Assembly: GCF_013359755.1 (NCBI RefSeq)
Contig: NZ_JABMCJ010000093.1
Span: forward strand, 124,001-188,000
Reading direction: 5' to 3'
Origin: Tardiphaga robiniae
GTDB taxonomy: Bacteria; Pseudomonadota; Alphaproteobacteria; Rhizobiales; Xanthobacteraceae
Length of the DNA stretch: 64,000 bases
In this document: piece after piece, positions 33,605 through 41,159 of the stretch
Layout: each line of letters begins with the position of its first letter
Numbering within the stretch: the stretch's first letter is position 1
The notes under the pieces: model-generated
Seen by the model: only the letters and a program-made list of their open reading frames with translations
What the model was told of the DNA's origin: nothing
The model's database searches: none
Made by a program: the position numbers and the translations under genes

Positions 33605-35443
33605 TCACGTGACCCGCCAAGTCAGCTCCTTGAGGTCAATCGGAGGCTTTATCTGTGCCATCGCCTTTGAGAGTGGCTTGATGGAAAACCCTGCGCCGTA
33701 GTCTCGGCCGACGCTGCCTTTGTTGGCGTGACCCGTGATGGCGTCGTGAAGCTCCTCGTAGAGCTCGGCATCTCGCGCCATGCGCTTAAAGGTGTGACGA
33801 AACGAATGAAACACCTTTGTACTATCTGTGATTCCGCATTTGTCATTCAGATACGAATTGACCCATTTCGACCACGCCGACGACTTCACTCCGGGCCACA
33901 TGGGATCACTGAGCTTTGCCCCGCGCTCTAAAAGCCGTGCGCGATAAGTGAGTAGGCCAATGCGCTTCAGCTCAGGGTGAAGGGGGATGCGTCGAATTGA
34001 AGTTGCAGTCTTCGTGCTCCGTCCGCCCTTTCGGCTCACGTCGAAGAACCACACATCATCGTCTTCATCCTCGCGTAGGTCGATGAGCCTCATACCTGCC
34101 ATTTCGTTGAGGCGCATTCCGCTGAGCAGGCCGATAAGCGGCAACCAAAACGCAGCTTCTCCCTTGCCGCCCTCAGTGCGCCAGTTCTGGGAGAACACGG
34201 GAGAAGTGAAGATCGCGCGGAGGTCGGCTTTCGAGAAAATCTCACGGTCTTCCGTATCGCCATCATCAACGCGGAGCTTCACGGCCTTCGTGAACGGATT
34301 GGCGAAGTGCTCAACGTCATCGAGCATTGCCTCAGCCTCCGCCTTCGAGACGACGGCACCGATTAGCTGTAGAAGCTTGTTGACGGTGTTGGCGTGTCTG
34401 AGAGGTTGGCCTGAAAGATCCTGCTCAAGGAGCCTAGACAGTGGCATCTTGCGTAACCGCGTGGGCAAGCGGGTAGGAACCTTCGCGATGGCGTCACGGA
34501 ATTCCCGTGCCTTTGCTCTCGTGATGTCTCCGAGGTGAATATCTCCGTAGAGGTCGGTGAAATACCGGACCACTTGCCCCGTCTCGATGATGCTGTTCTT
34601 GCCAGGGGTCTTTGAGCCGCGGACGCCACCACCGCCCATCTTCCAAACCTTAAAGGCTTCGCTGAGCCGGGGACCTCGGGGCGACTGCACGGGCTCTGCG
34701 GGTGTCGGGATGTCCACACCTTGATGGCGCTTCTCGATGGCGTCATAGGCGCGGACGTGAGCGCGGAGGACCTCAAGCGCGACCGCCTGAAATTCGACCG
34801 ACGATTTCTCGTATGATGCGCCGCGTCGCTTTAGCTCGATGCTGGTCTCAGCGATCACTATGCTGGGGTCTCGCCTTGCGAAAGCTGCACGGTACTCGGC
34901 CGCGAGGTCGCCGGTCTCTTCGCGAAAGATTTCTGCATGGTCTAGTTGCATGCCAATGACGAATGGCGCCGGAACATCAGTCAGAAGCGGAAATTTAGTG
35001 GCGCGGTCTACGACAGATTCTATTCCGCTCTGGAAGTCGAAGTCACGATGCTCGATTCTGCGCCGATCATCACCGATCAGCCGGGTGATTTCATCGTCCT
35101 CCAGGAGCTGCCGGAAAACCGATTCGCCGATCTCGTTGGCGTCTACCTTAGCCGGAGCACTCGGGACCGTCGCAGGCTGGGAGAGGGCGGTCATCACCTC
35201 CTCAATCAACCGGGCAAACTTCAAGGCTTCCCGATGGTCCCGCGTCTTGGCTGGGCGAAGTTCTTTGGTGTCCAGTGACCGTACAAACTCCCGTTTGAAG
35301 AGCCCTGTGCTGGCGTTGATCAAGGCGGGAAAGGCCGAACGAATGTGATCTGGCGCGGGCTTGCCGGCCAATGCTTGAGGCAACCTTCGTCGAAACTCGT
35401 ATGTGCCAGAACGCCGTCGTTGCATGTAGCTTAAAGCTGCCAT
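33605..35443 (-). CDS. Tyrosine-type site-specific integrase of the island
   Basis: 612 residues. The N-terminus (ALSYMQRRRSGTYEFRRRLPQAL) is the DUF6538-type start of large Rhizobiales integrases, then a core-binding region and the catalytic domain: LSGMRLNEMAGMR (first Arg), HSFRHTFKRMAR (H-x-x-R), ITGHANKGSVGRDYG (His and the Tyr region). It is next to the tRNA-Glu target and reads away from it, so it directs integration at the 18-bp att core. Its stop is 83 bp from the next island gene. No xis-like gene was recognised. Confidence 0.95.
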   Translation of the reverse strand: MAALSYMQRRRSGTYEFRRRLPQALAGKPAPDHIRSAFPALINASTGLFKREFVRSLDTKELRPAKTRDHREALKFARLIEEVMTALSQPATVPSAPAKVDANEIGESVFRQLLEDDEITRLIGDDRRRIEHRDFDFQSGIESVVDRATKFPLLTDVPAPFVIGMQLDHAEIFREETGDLAAEYRAAFARRDPSIVIAETSIELKRRGASYEKSSVEFQAVALEVLRAHVRAYDAIEKRHQGVDIPTPAEPVQSPRGPRLSEAFKVWKMGGGGVRGSKTPGKNSIIETGQVVRYFTDLYGDIHLGDITRAKAREFRDAIAKVPTRLPTRLRKMPLSRLLEQDLSGQPLRHANTVNKLLQLIGAVVSKAEAEAMLDDVEHFANPFTKAVKLRVDDGDTEDREIFSKADLRAIFTSPVFSQNWRTEGGKGEAAFWLPLIGLLSGMRLNEMAGMRLIDLREDEDDDVWFFDVSRKGGRSTKTATSIRRIPLHPELKRIGLLTYRARLLERGAKLSDPMWPGVKSSAWSKWVNSYLNDKCGITDSTKVFHSFRHTFKRMARDAELYEELHDAITGHANKGSVGRDYGAGFSIKPLSKAMAQIKPPIDLKELTWRVT

Positions 35444-35528
35444 TGTGTGCCGCCTCTGTGTAGCAGAGCGGCATCTCTAAGCGCATGATTGCTCAGAGTT
35501 TTCAGCTTTTCAATGGCTTAGGGTGATT

Positions 35529-35546
35529 TGGCGCTCCCTAGCGGAA
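35529..35546. repeat. Right attachment site (att), inside tRNA-Glu
   Basis: Same 18 bp as 21634-21651; forms the 3' acceptor/T-arm end of the tRNA gene. Confidence 0.93.
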
Positions 35547-35603
35547 TCGAACCGCTCTCTCCACCGTGAAAGGGTGGCGTCCTAACCGATAGACGAAGGG
35601 AGC
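35529..35603 (-). tRNA. tRNA-Glu (anticodon TTC)
   Basis: On the reverse strand the 75-nt sequence folds as a cloverleaf: acceptor GCTCCCT/AGGGAGC, anticodon stem CCACC/GGTGG with loop CTTTCAC (TTC), T-loop GTTCGATTC, discriminator G and an encoded CCA. It stays intact because the island carried a copy of its 3' end. Confidence 0.97.
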
Positions 35604-35932
35604 AAAAAACCCCGGCCGATCCAGCGGCCCGAAATCAGGCCAAGGATACCGCGGTTCTGCACGGCTATTTCTAAAATCGCCGCAACATCAAAGCTTTAGG
35701 GCTGATCTATCGCGGGCGGCACCGACCGAAAGCAAATCAGTTTGGTGCCAGCGGCCGAACGTATAGTGACGTTTGTTCGGGTCGGCAAGTGGGCGGTGAG
35801 GGATCAGGTGGATGATCCCCATGCGCGGCGCACGGACCTTGTGCACAGGACATTTCGAACTCTTCTGCACCTCTCAACGGTTCTTAAAGCATGCAGGCTT
35901 AAGGCTCTCTCCCGGGGGCGTGGAGTGATGCG
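35604..35932. other. Region upstream of tRNA-Glu and PilZ gene, no gene seen
   Basis: It holds the tRNA-Glu promoter on the reverse strand and the PilZ promoter on the forward strand. An A-rich run follows the tRNA 5' end. Two short frames around 35690-35940 lack ribosome sites and protein character. Confidence 0.5.
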
Positions 35933-36187
35933 ATGGCAGTGACGAAAAAACGCGACACACGCCGGTCCGTACACCAGGCCGCATGGATCACGCTGGACGG
36001 TGGATTCGCGGCCCGGCAATGCAATGTGCTGGATCTCTCGGCCTCCGGCGCGAAAGTCGTCGTCGACGATCCCACGTCGGTCCCCAACAAGATGAAGCTG
36101 GCCTTCTCGCGCGACGCACGCACCGGGCGTACGTGTGAAGTGGTCTGGCGCCGCGGTAAGACGCTGGGCGTTCGCTTCATCGCATAG
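35933..36187 (+). CDS. Single-domain PilZ protein
   Basis: 84 residues. The PilZ features are the N-terminal basic RDTRRSVHQAAWI (R-x3-R type c-di-GMP loop), N-V-L-D-L-S-A-S-G-A-K (D/NxSxxG motif), and VVWRRGKTLGVRF. Such proteins bind cyclic di-GMP and change exopolysaccharide, motility or adhesion. The first loop has R-x2-R-R rather than perfect RxxxR, so affinity may vary. A 50-codon membrane-protein frame starts 13 bp later and may be co-transcribed. Confidence 0.9.
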   Translation: MAVTKKRDTRRSVHQAAWITLDGGFAARQCNVLDLSASGAKVVVDDPTSVPNKMKLAFSRDARTGRTCEVVWRRGKTLGVRFIA

Positions 36188-36199
36188 GGCTGCACCATC

Positions 36200-36352
36200 G
36201 TGCGCCCCGATATCGTCATTCCCGTATTGATGGGCTGCGCGCTGCTGTGGTGGATCGGCCGTGGTATGAACTGGTCCACGCGCCTTATCGTGGCCGCGAT
36301 CACGCTGGTGGTGATCATGGGCATCCTGCTGCTCGAACGCTCGCTGAACTAA
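36200..36352 (+). CDS. Small two-span membrane protein (50 aa)
   Basis: From GTG 36200 the frame reads RPDIVIPVLMGCALLWWIG, then RGMNWSTR, then LIVAAITLVVIMGILLLERSLN: two membrane helices with a short positive loop. It follows the PilZ gene by 12 bp. The clear hairpin topology supports a real gene, although no ribosome site is obvious and no family is known to me. Confidence 0.55.
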   Translation: MRPDIVIPVLMGCALLWWIGRGMNWSTRLIVAAITLVVIMGILLLERSLN

Positions 36353-36373
36353 CGTTCAAGCGAACGCCTGCGC

Positions 36374-37021
36374 TCAGGAGAGCGGCGGCGCGACATAGGT
36401 CTGGAAGCCCGGCCGTACCGAGATCGCCTGATACCAGCGTTGCAGATGCGGAAGTGCAGGGCGGATGACGCCCTCGACGCCGAACCATCGCCGCGCATAG
36501 CAACCGATGGCGATATCGGCGAGGCTGAAATCGTCGCCTTCCATCCAGGTTTGACGGGAAAGTTGCCGGTCGACCATCTCCCACAGCGCCGCATTGGCAT
36601 CCGCGGCCTTCTGCAGCGCGGCCATGTCGCGGTCGGCGACGGGCGTCCGCACCAGTCCCCAAAACAACGGGCGCTCGGCCGGCTGCAGCGTCGTCAGTGT
36701 CCAGTCGAGCCAGCGCTCCATCCCGGCGCGCACTTTTGGCGTGGATGGGTAGAGCGTCGATGTAGCGCCATAGGCCAGGGCGATATAGCGCATGATGGAA
36801 TTGGATTCCCACAGCACGAAATCGCCTTGCACCAATGTGGGGACGCGGCCGTTGGGATTCATCGCCAGATAGTCGGCCTCGCTGTTGCGGCCAAACTGCA
36901 TGCCGGCATCAATGCGCTCATAGGCGACGTCGAGTTCATGGCAGCACCACAGAACCTTTTGCACATTGACGGAATTGGCGCGGCCCCAGATCTGCAGGGA
37001 TGGAGTGGGAGTCTGTGGCAC
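36374..37021 (-). CDS. Glutathione S-transferase family protein
   Basis: 215 residues. The N-terminal thioredoxin fold has SLQIWGRANSVNVQKVLW (Ser/Asn GSH-contact region), NPNGRVPTLVQGDFVLWESNSIMRYIA with the cis-Pro and E-S motif, and the C-terminal helical domain has FSLADIAIGCYARRW (N-capping box S/D). GSTs conjugate glutathione to electrophiles or act as peroxidases. The class cannot be fixed from sequence alone. A forward gene ends at 36352, so the two converge. Confidence 0.93.
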   Translation of the reverse strand: MPQTPTPSLQIWGRANSVNVQKVLWCCHELDVAYERIDAGMQFGRNSEADYLAMNPNGRVPTLVQGDFVLWESNSIMRYIALAYGATSTLYPSTPKVRAGMERWLDWTLTTLQPAERPLFWGLVRTPVADRDMAALQKAADANAALWEMVDRQLSRQTWMEGDDFSLADIAIGCYARRWFGVEGVIRPALPHLQRWYQAISVRPGFQTYVAPPLS

Positions 37022-37128
37022 GATGAACCTCGCTGGCGAATAAGCGCCGCAGGTTTAGCCAGCAACGCGCCGCCATCGCAAGGCCGGTCTCGTGCTGACC
37101 TCTCACAAAGGAGCGAGCCCGCAAACAA

Positions 37129-37156
37129 AACAGGCCCCGCGTGAGCGAGGCCTGTT
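37129..37156 (-). terminator. Terminator of the 26-aa membrane peptide gene
   Basis: 12-bp stem (37129-37140 with 37145-37156, one G-U pair) with a 4-base loop; on the reverse strand it is followed by TTGTTTGC. It lies 22 bp past the stop at 37179 and supports expression of that tiny gene as a separate unit. Confidence 0.75.
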
Positions 37157-37178
37157 CATGGGTTCAGCTTGGGAGGCG

Positions 37179-37259
37179 TCAGCGACCGAAGAAGAGCCAC
37201 AGCAGAATGATCACCGGAATCGGTACACCCAGCAGCCAGAGCAGAATTCCACGTCCCAT
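37179..37259 (-). CDS. Tiny membrane peptide (26 aa)
   Basis: A 26-codon frame reads MGRGILLWLLGVPIPV, then IILLWLFFGR: one or two short hydrophobic helices around a Pro-x-Pro turn, basic at both ends. A GAGGCTGAGA-type site precedes the start and a good terminator follows. The MGRGILLWLLG start recalls small single-helix proteins of proteobacteria, commonly missed in annotation. Role unknown; probably inner-membrane. Confidence 0.75.
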   Translation of the reverse strand: MGRGILLWLLGVPIPVIILLWLFFGR

Positions 37260-37351
37260 TGTCTCAGCCTCCATGAAATCAGTATCGCATCAACAACGCG
37301 GCACTGCTCATGGCGTTCCACCGCTGCACCTGCAGCGATGCGTTTTGTGAG

Positions 37352-37801
37352 TTACCAATGTCCGGTGTTGGGCATTGACGACCATGGCTCCTGCGGCGGC
37401 AGTGCGTCGCCTTTCTGCAGCAGCTCGATGGAATGCAGATCGGGCGATCGCACGAACGCCATCTGGCCATCGCGCGGCGGACGATTGATGGTGATGCCGA
37501 GCTTCATCAACCGGTCGCAGGTCGCATAGATGTCGTCGACCTCATAAGCGAGATGACCGAAATAGCGATCCTCGCCATATTTCTCTTCGTCCCAGTTGTA
37601 AGTGAGTTCGACCAGCGGCGCGCCTCGTCCCTTGGTCTTGGCAAGTAACGCCTCGTCTTCGGCGGCGCACAAGAACACCAGAGTGAATTTCGCCTTGTCG
37701 TTGTCGACCCGGCGGACTTCCTTGAGCCCGAGCGCATCGGCATAGAATTTCAGGGCCGCATCCAGATTGCGGACGCGCAGCATGGTGTGAAGGTAGCGCA
37801 T
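37352..37801 (-). CDS. gloA: Lactoylglutathione lyase (glyoxalase I)
   Basis: 149 residues from ATG 37801. It begins [24 protein letters not shown], with metal His in LHTMLRV, then [11 protein letters not shown] (Glu), [14 protein letters not shown] (His) and [12 protein letters not shown] (Glu), which give the usual H/E/H/E nickel or zinc set. It isomerises the methylglyoxal-glutathione hemithioacetal to lactoylglutathione. Length is slightly above the usual 130-140. The extra upstream residues of the open frame are not supported. Confidence 0.95.
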   Translation of the reverse strand: MRYLHTMLRVRNLDAALKFYADALGLKEVRRVDNDKAKFTLVFLCAAEDEALLAKTKGRGAPLVELTYNWDEEKYGEDRYFGHLAYEVDDIYATCDRLMKLGITINRPPRDGQMAFVRSPDLHSIELLQKGDALPPQEPWSSMPNTGHW

Positions 37802-37939
37802 TGGGATTGTCTCCATGGGATCGACACAAGCGTGCAACCACTAGGGCAGCGGCGCTTGCCATAGCAGCTAAACAAGACAAATGGCAGATGTCGTCTTGAG
37901 AAAGAGGGCGCACCATCTGAATTGTGAAGAGCGTTGCCC

Positions 37940-38158
37940 TCAGGCGCTGACATCCACGATGGCGGGCGTATCGATTTCCCGCTTGTGCCAGACGGTCAAA
38001 TCCTTGCGCGGCTTCTCCCACGCATATTCGTCACCGCTTTTTTGCAAATGCTGAATGGCCGCCACATGGGCGTCATCGGCGCTCTTGGCTTCCACGACGA
38101 TCTCCACGGATTCCTCGACGGAGCGAACGACGACGACGCTAAAAAATTTCCTTGCCAT
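37940..38158 (-). CDS. Small hypothetical protein
   Basis: 72 residues, soluble, with an alpha/beta pattern: RKFFSVVVVRSVEESVEIVVEAKSADDAHVAAIQHLQ and a Trp-containing end (WEKPRKDLTVWHKREID). The strand-turn-strand start followed by a helix resembles small proteins of the DUF/AF2212-like kind. No domain is recognised. It is separate from the PAS gene upstream by 110 bp. Confidence 0.6.
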   Translation of the reverse strand: MARKFFSVVVVRSVEESVEIVVEAKSADDAHVAAIQHLQKSGDEYAWEKPRKDLTVWHKREIDTPAIVDVSA

Positions 38159-38270
38159 GCGGGCATAACCGGCAGCGCAAGGCTACGTTCCCGGTGACGA
38201 TGTATTAAGCCGTGACCGCAGCATTTTATCGGGAACGCTGCCGTAATGGGTAATCTCGAACCGTGCGGGA

Positions 38271-38798
38271 TTAGGTCGGGACGATGCTGAAATGATGATC
38301 ATCGATCTTCTCCCGCGTGATGTCGACGATGGCGCCAGGAAACCGAACCGCCTTGCCCGACGAATCGAGCGTGCACTTGCCGCGCGCATAGACCCAATGC
38401 GTGTCGCCGTGAGAGACGACGCGATATTCACGGGAGAACACCTGACCGGTCGTCAGTGAGCGAGTGATAGCGGCGGCGACATCATCGATGTCGTCCGGAT
38501 GAATGGCATCCAGCCAGTCTTGCAACGGCGTGCCCCGCGAGGCCAAATCCGCATTGACGCCGAACAGACGGGCGAATTTGCTGTCTGCATAGACGCGGTC
38601 ATTGGCGATGTCCCAGTCCCAGGTGCCGACCAATCGATCCTGGATACTGGAATCGCCTTCATGATGACGCACGCCGCTCTGGGCGGCTTCGAGCGAAGCC
38701 ATCCGCAGGATCTGCGCGAGAACTGTGTGATGGCCCGCCTGCGCCGAGATGGCGAGCTCCCTGCAGATCTCCGAGATGGGCCGACCGACAATCATCAC
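38271..38798 (-). CDS. PAS-domain sensory protein without output domain
   Basis: 175 residues. The first 50 are helical; then one PAS_3 fold: RLVGTWDWDIANDRVYADSKFARLFGV, WLDAIHPDDIDDVAAAI, EYRVVSHGDTHWVYARGKCTLDSSGKAVRFPGAIVDITREK. PAS_3 domains bind small ligands or redox or light cofactors. No kinase, GGDEF or HTH domain follows, so it probably interacts with a partner. The frame ends with a PAC-like tail DDHHFSIVPT. Confidence 0.87.
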   Translation of the reverse strand: MMIVGRPISEICRELAISAQAGHHTVLAQILRMASLEAAQSGVRHHEGDSSIQDRLVGTWDWDIANDRVYADSKFARLFGVNADLASRGTPLQDWLDAIHPDDIDDVAAAITRSLTTGQVFSREYRVVSHGDTHWVYARGKCTLDSSGKAVRFPGAIVDITREKIDDHHFSIVPT

Positions 38799-38845
38799 CG
38801 CTCCCGGAACTTATTGGCCAACTGACCGTAATATTGCGTATATTG

Positions 38846-39082
38846 ATGGGCATTCAATTCAACGTACAGGGAAAAGGTTCCGAAACCTTTCTGTACAACT
38901 TGGGAGTGTTACTCGTGTGGCGGTTTGGAAGGGCTTCGGACGAGGAGGCCTTAAAAATGGTTGTGACTTACCTCACCATTAACGAGCCGGAGCGCCGTCG
39001 CGAAATATTCGAACTCGCTGAGAAGTATGCGAAGGAGACCTGCACTCCGCCGATTTCGCAGGACAACGTCGATAAGAAGTAA
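38846..39082 (+). CDS. Small hypothetical protein
   Basis: 78 residues from ATG 38846 (a TTG at 38834 would add four). The C-terminal half is helical and charged (NEPERRREIFELAEKYAKETC), the N-terminal half is mixed. No family recognised; it lies divergent from the PAS gene with 47 bp between starts. No clear ribosome site, so confidence is limited. Confidence 0.45.
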   Translation: MGIQFNVQGKGSETFLYNLGVLLVWRFGRASDEEALKMVVTYLTINEPERRREIFELAEKYAKETCTPPISQDNVDKK

Positions 39083-39285
39083 CAGGCAGAGGAAGTAACG
39101 AACCAGGCAGGAGCGCTTCACGATGCGGCCTGTAGTTTAGTTTGATCGCGGGAGCGCCGTTAACAGTCCACAACGGCTTCGTTAAAATCCGATCGGCCAA
39201 GTAACCTTCATCGGTTAGGTTAAAACCAGAGTATGATTGCGCGGAAATAAGAGTGAGCTATTCATTTCCCATCGAGGGAGTGACC

Positions 39286-39471
39286 ATGTCCGCTTCGTTT
39301 CACAATGCCGACAAGCCGACGCATCGACGGGTGATGCTCGTGGGATTTCTGTTCTGCGCAGCCTTTGTCGCGGTGAGCTTCTTCGCCCGGCCGCAGCCGG
39401 CAACGGACCATGTCCTGCTGAAAGCCGACAAGCTCACTCGCACCGCCGGCCAGCCCGTGGCTGCCAACTAG
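39286..39471 (+). CDS. Small membrane-anchored protein
   Basis: 61 residues from ATG 39286, with GAGGGAG upstream. A hydrophilic start (SASFHNADKPTHRR) precedes one membrane helix (VMLVGFLFCAAFVAVSFFA) and a periplasmic tail. The longer frame from 39253 lacks a ribosome site. No family known. Confidence 0.55.
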   Translation: MSASFHNADKPTHRRVMLVGFLFCAAFVAVSFFARPQPATDHVLLKADKLTRTAGQPVAAN

Positions 39472-39483
39472 CCAAGCAAACCA

Positions 39484-39696
39484 TCAACGCTGGCTTGGCG
39501 TGGTGTTTGGGGTGAAGGGTACGATCACGCGTACGGGCTCTGGCAATGCGGGTCGCTCATAGGCGACATGCTGGGCGCCTTTATTGGCAACAGCGGGTGT
39601 CGGCTTGAGGAGCCACGGTACGAAGGCGATCATTCCGCAGACAAGCGCGACCGCGCTGAGCAGGAATACACTATTATCTTCTTCTCTCGGTCCCAT
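39484..39696 (-). CDS. Small membrane-anchored protein
   Basis: 70 residues from ATG 39696, one N-terminal membrane helix (NSVFLLSAVALVCGMIAFVPWLL) and a Pro-rich periplasmic tail (RPALPEPVRVIVPFTPN). It converges with the previous small gene at 13 bp. No family or ribosome site is recognised. Confidence 0.45.
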   Translation of the reverse strand: MGPREEDNSVFLLSAVALVCGMIAFVPWLLKPTPAVANKGAQHVAYERPALPEPVRVIVPFTPNTTPSQR

Positions 39697-39769
39697 GCCA
39701 TGGAAACACCGCACTGCGGCGTTCGTTCCAATGAGCTATGCGACCGCATGCAAGCGGCGAGGGAAGACT

Positions 39770-39991
39770 ATGAGAATTGTCGCTGTTGGACTGCTGATCG
39801 CTGTCATACCGCTGCAGGCCTTCGCTGCGGCGTCAAAGAAGCCAGTGGCAACGAAGCAGAGCATGAAGCCGGCACTGCGAAAACCAAATATCTGTGCGCA
39901 ATACGGTGCCGGATTCCTGCAGGTTGAGGGGACGTCGACCTGCATCAGGGTCGGCGGGAGCGTCGGCATTGGTGGGGGTGTTTCGCACTAG
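39770..39991 (+). CDS. Secreted short protein with porin-like N-terminal motif
   Basis: 73 residues. Signal peptide RIVAVGLLIAVIPLQAFAAA (cut about residue 21), then NICAQYGAGFLQVEGTSTCIRVGGSVGIG. That motif (C-x-x-Y-G-x-G-F...G-T-x-T-C-I-x-V/I-G-G) is the conserved mature N-terminus of Porin_2-type outer-membrane porins of Rhizobiales, which are about 350-500 residues. Here the frame ends after 73 residues with GGGVSH. It may be a degraded porin or a stand-alone disulfide-linked periplasmic protein. Confidence 0.65.
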   Translation: MRIVAVGLLIAVIPLQAFAAASKKPVATKQSMKPALRKPNICAQYGAGFLQVEGTSTCIRVGGSVGIGGGVSH

Positions 39992-40021
39992 AGCGTGGAT
40001 CGCCGCGGACTGCTGGCTACC

Positions 40022-40192
40022 TCAGACCTTCTTGTCGAGCTCAACCGGCGCCTCCGGCGGCTCGTGATGGTCGTCATAAGCCCGTTTCGCCTGCAACTGG
40101 TCCCATGCTCCCGTGCGCAATGACAGCCGACCGTAAGGCGGCGGGTTCGGCCTCAGTTCGACGGTTTGAACGACAAGGGCTGTGGACATCAT
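40022..40192 (-). CDS. Small hypothetical protein (56 aa)
   Basis: From ATG 40192 the reverse frame reads ELRPNPPPYGRLSLRTGAWD, then QLQAKRAYDDHHEPPEAPVE, ending LDKKV. The orderly composition and GGGAG just upstream suggest a real gene. It is soluble and acidic at its end; no family is known to me. Confidence 0.5.
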   Translation of the reverse strand: MMSTALVVQTVELRPNPPPYGRLSLRTGAWDQLQAKRAYDDHHEPPEAPVELDKKV

Positions 40193-40444
40193 CTCCCATA
40201 ATGCCGCGGGTGCGATTGGGTTCTCCGAGCTCTGGAAGTGCAGTTAAAGCCGGGTTGGCGGAATCTCCGGCATTTGAACAATTACTTGTGTGGCAGGTGA
40301 GCGGCGCCCGGAACAAGTCACAGTCGTGCATGTTTTGCACTCACCAAACGGCATATGGGACACCTTGCGTGGACGAAGATTTCAATGACGCCGGCGAGCA
40401 GCTCGCCATTTATATCAACCAGTTAATTGAAGAGGCCGACGACG

Positions 40445-40618
40445 ATGGACGACCGGAAGAACAAGGGTCAGCCGGATCGCAGCAAGATCAACATGCACGA
40501 GGCGCATGAGGTGAAATACTGGACCCATCAGCTCGGCGTTTCCCGCGAGCAGCTGCAGGCGGCGGTGGAGAAAGTTGGCAATGCGGCTGCGGCAGTGCGC
40601 AAGGAACTGGCGCACTAG
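40445..40618 (+). CDS. DUF3606 protein
   Basis: 57 residues. Body INMHEAHEVKYWTHQLGVSREQLQAAVEKVGNAAAAVRKEL is the DUF3606 pattern: D/E-x-x-E-V-x-Y-W-T-x2-L-G-V-s-x-x-q-L-x-x-A-V-x-x-V-G, a short helical domain common in rhizobia. Function unknown; members often lie near stress genes. A second, more divergent member is at 43915-44112. Confidence 0.87.
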   Translation: MDDRKNKGQPDRSKINMHEAHEVKYWTHQLGVSREQLQAAVEKVGNAAAAVRKELAH

Positions 40619-40648
40619 AGCCGATGCATCGAACTGGGTGAACAAACA

Positions 40649-40676
40649 AGAACGGCACCCGATCAGGTGCCGTTCT
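40649..40676 (-). terminator. Terminator between the DUF3606 and PRC-barrel genes
   Basis: Perfect 11-bp stem AGAACGGCACC / GGTGCCGTTCT (40649-40659 with 40666-40676), 6-base loop. On the reverse strand it is followed by TGTTTGTT, so it mainly serves the PRC-barrel gene; it may work both ways. Confidence 0.7.
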
Positions 40677-40698
40677 GCTGTGTGGTATCTCCCGGGCG

Positions 40699-41064
40699 TC
40701 AGATGCCCATGGGAACGCCGTAGTAATCGTTCACCGCGCGGGCCTGCGATGTGTCAGCCCAGTTCCAACTATTGTCGTTGCCGTATTTGGGAGCGTTCTC
40801 CAGCTGCTGCTGCGTTACGCCAGTGCGATAACCGCCCAGTGCGGTATCATATTTCAGCGACTGCCAGGGCAGGGGATAGTGATCGTCGCCGATGCCGAGA
40901 AAGCCGCCAAAGCTGAGCACAGCGTAGGACACCCGGCCACTCTTCTTGTCGATCATCACGCGCTCGATTGAACCGATCTTCTGGTCGTCAGCGCCGAACA
41001 CTGCGGTGCCTTCGACCTTGTCGCTGCCAATCAGGTTACCTTGTTCACTTGCTTCGATGGGCAT
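40699..41064 (-). CDS. PRC-barrel domain protein
   Basis: 121 residues with a GGGAGG ribosome site. The beta-barrel pattern is NLIGSDKVEGTAVFGADDQKIGSIERVMIDKKSGRVSYAVLSFGGFLGIGDDHYPLPWQSL, the classic PRC-barrel of photosynthetic-reaction-centre H subunit and RimM type, found as a stand-alone stress-related protein in alphaproteobacteria. The C-terminal part (QQQLENAPKYGND...) is a linker typical of such proteins. Cytoplasmic; partner unknown. Confidence 0.92.
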   Translation of the reverse strand: MPIEASEQGNLIGSDKVEGTAVFGADDQKIGSIERVMIDKKSGRVSYAVLSFGGFLGIGDDHYPLPWQSLKYDTALGGYRTGVTQQQLENAPKYGNDNSWNWADTSQARAVNDYYGVPMGI

Positions 41065-41159
41065 GTAGAGCCTCCCTTTTGGTTGTGTCTGGCCAACAGG
41101 TAAAAGGGAGAAACGTTCCTACGTCGTTGCCCTGCAAATGTTTGGGACGCCCAGCGTCG

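Larger units (their letters stand above)
21634..35546. mobile_element. Integrative genomic island in the 3' end of tRNA-Glu(TTC)
   Basis: The 13.9-kb segment is bounded by an 18-bp exact direct repeat (21634-21651 and 35529-35546). The right copy is the 3' end of tRNA-Glu including CCA. A 612-residue tyrosine integrase lies 86 bp inside the tRNA end, reading inward, as in tRNA-targeting islands. Inside are a serine recombinase, a polymerase-like replication protein, and cargo of toxin-antitoxin and defence character. The sequence is visibly more AT-rich in 21.7-27.5 kb than the flanks. There are no conjugation or phage structural genes, so it is a mobilisable or satellite-type island. Confidence 0.92.

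Noticed and set aside
21634-35546. Prophage or ICE interpretation of the island
   Set aside because: No capsid, terminase, portal, relaxase, or type IV secretion gene is seen, so only a simple integrative island is supported.
40105-40509. 134-codon forward frame before the DUF3606 gene
   Set aside because: Mixed composition and it runs into the DUF3606 gene in another frame; the reverse 56-aa frame at 40022-40192 looks more protein-like.
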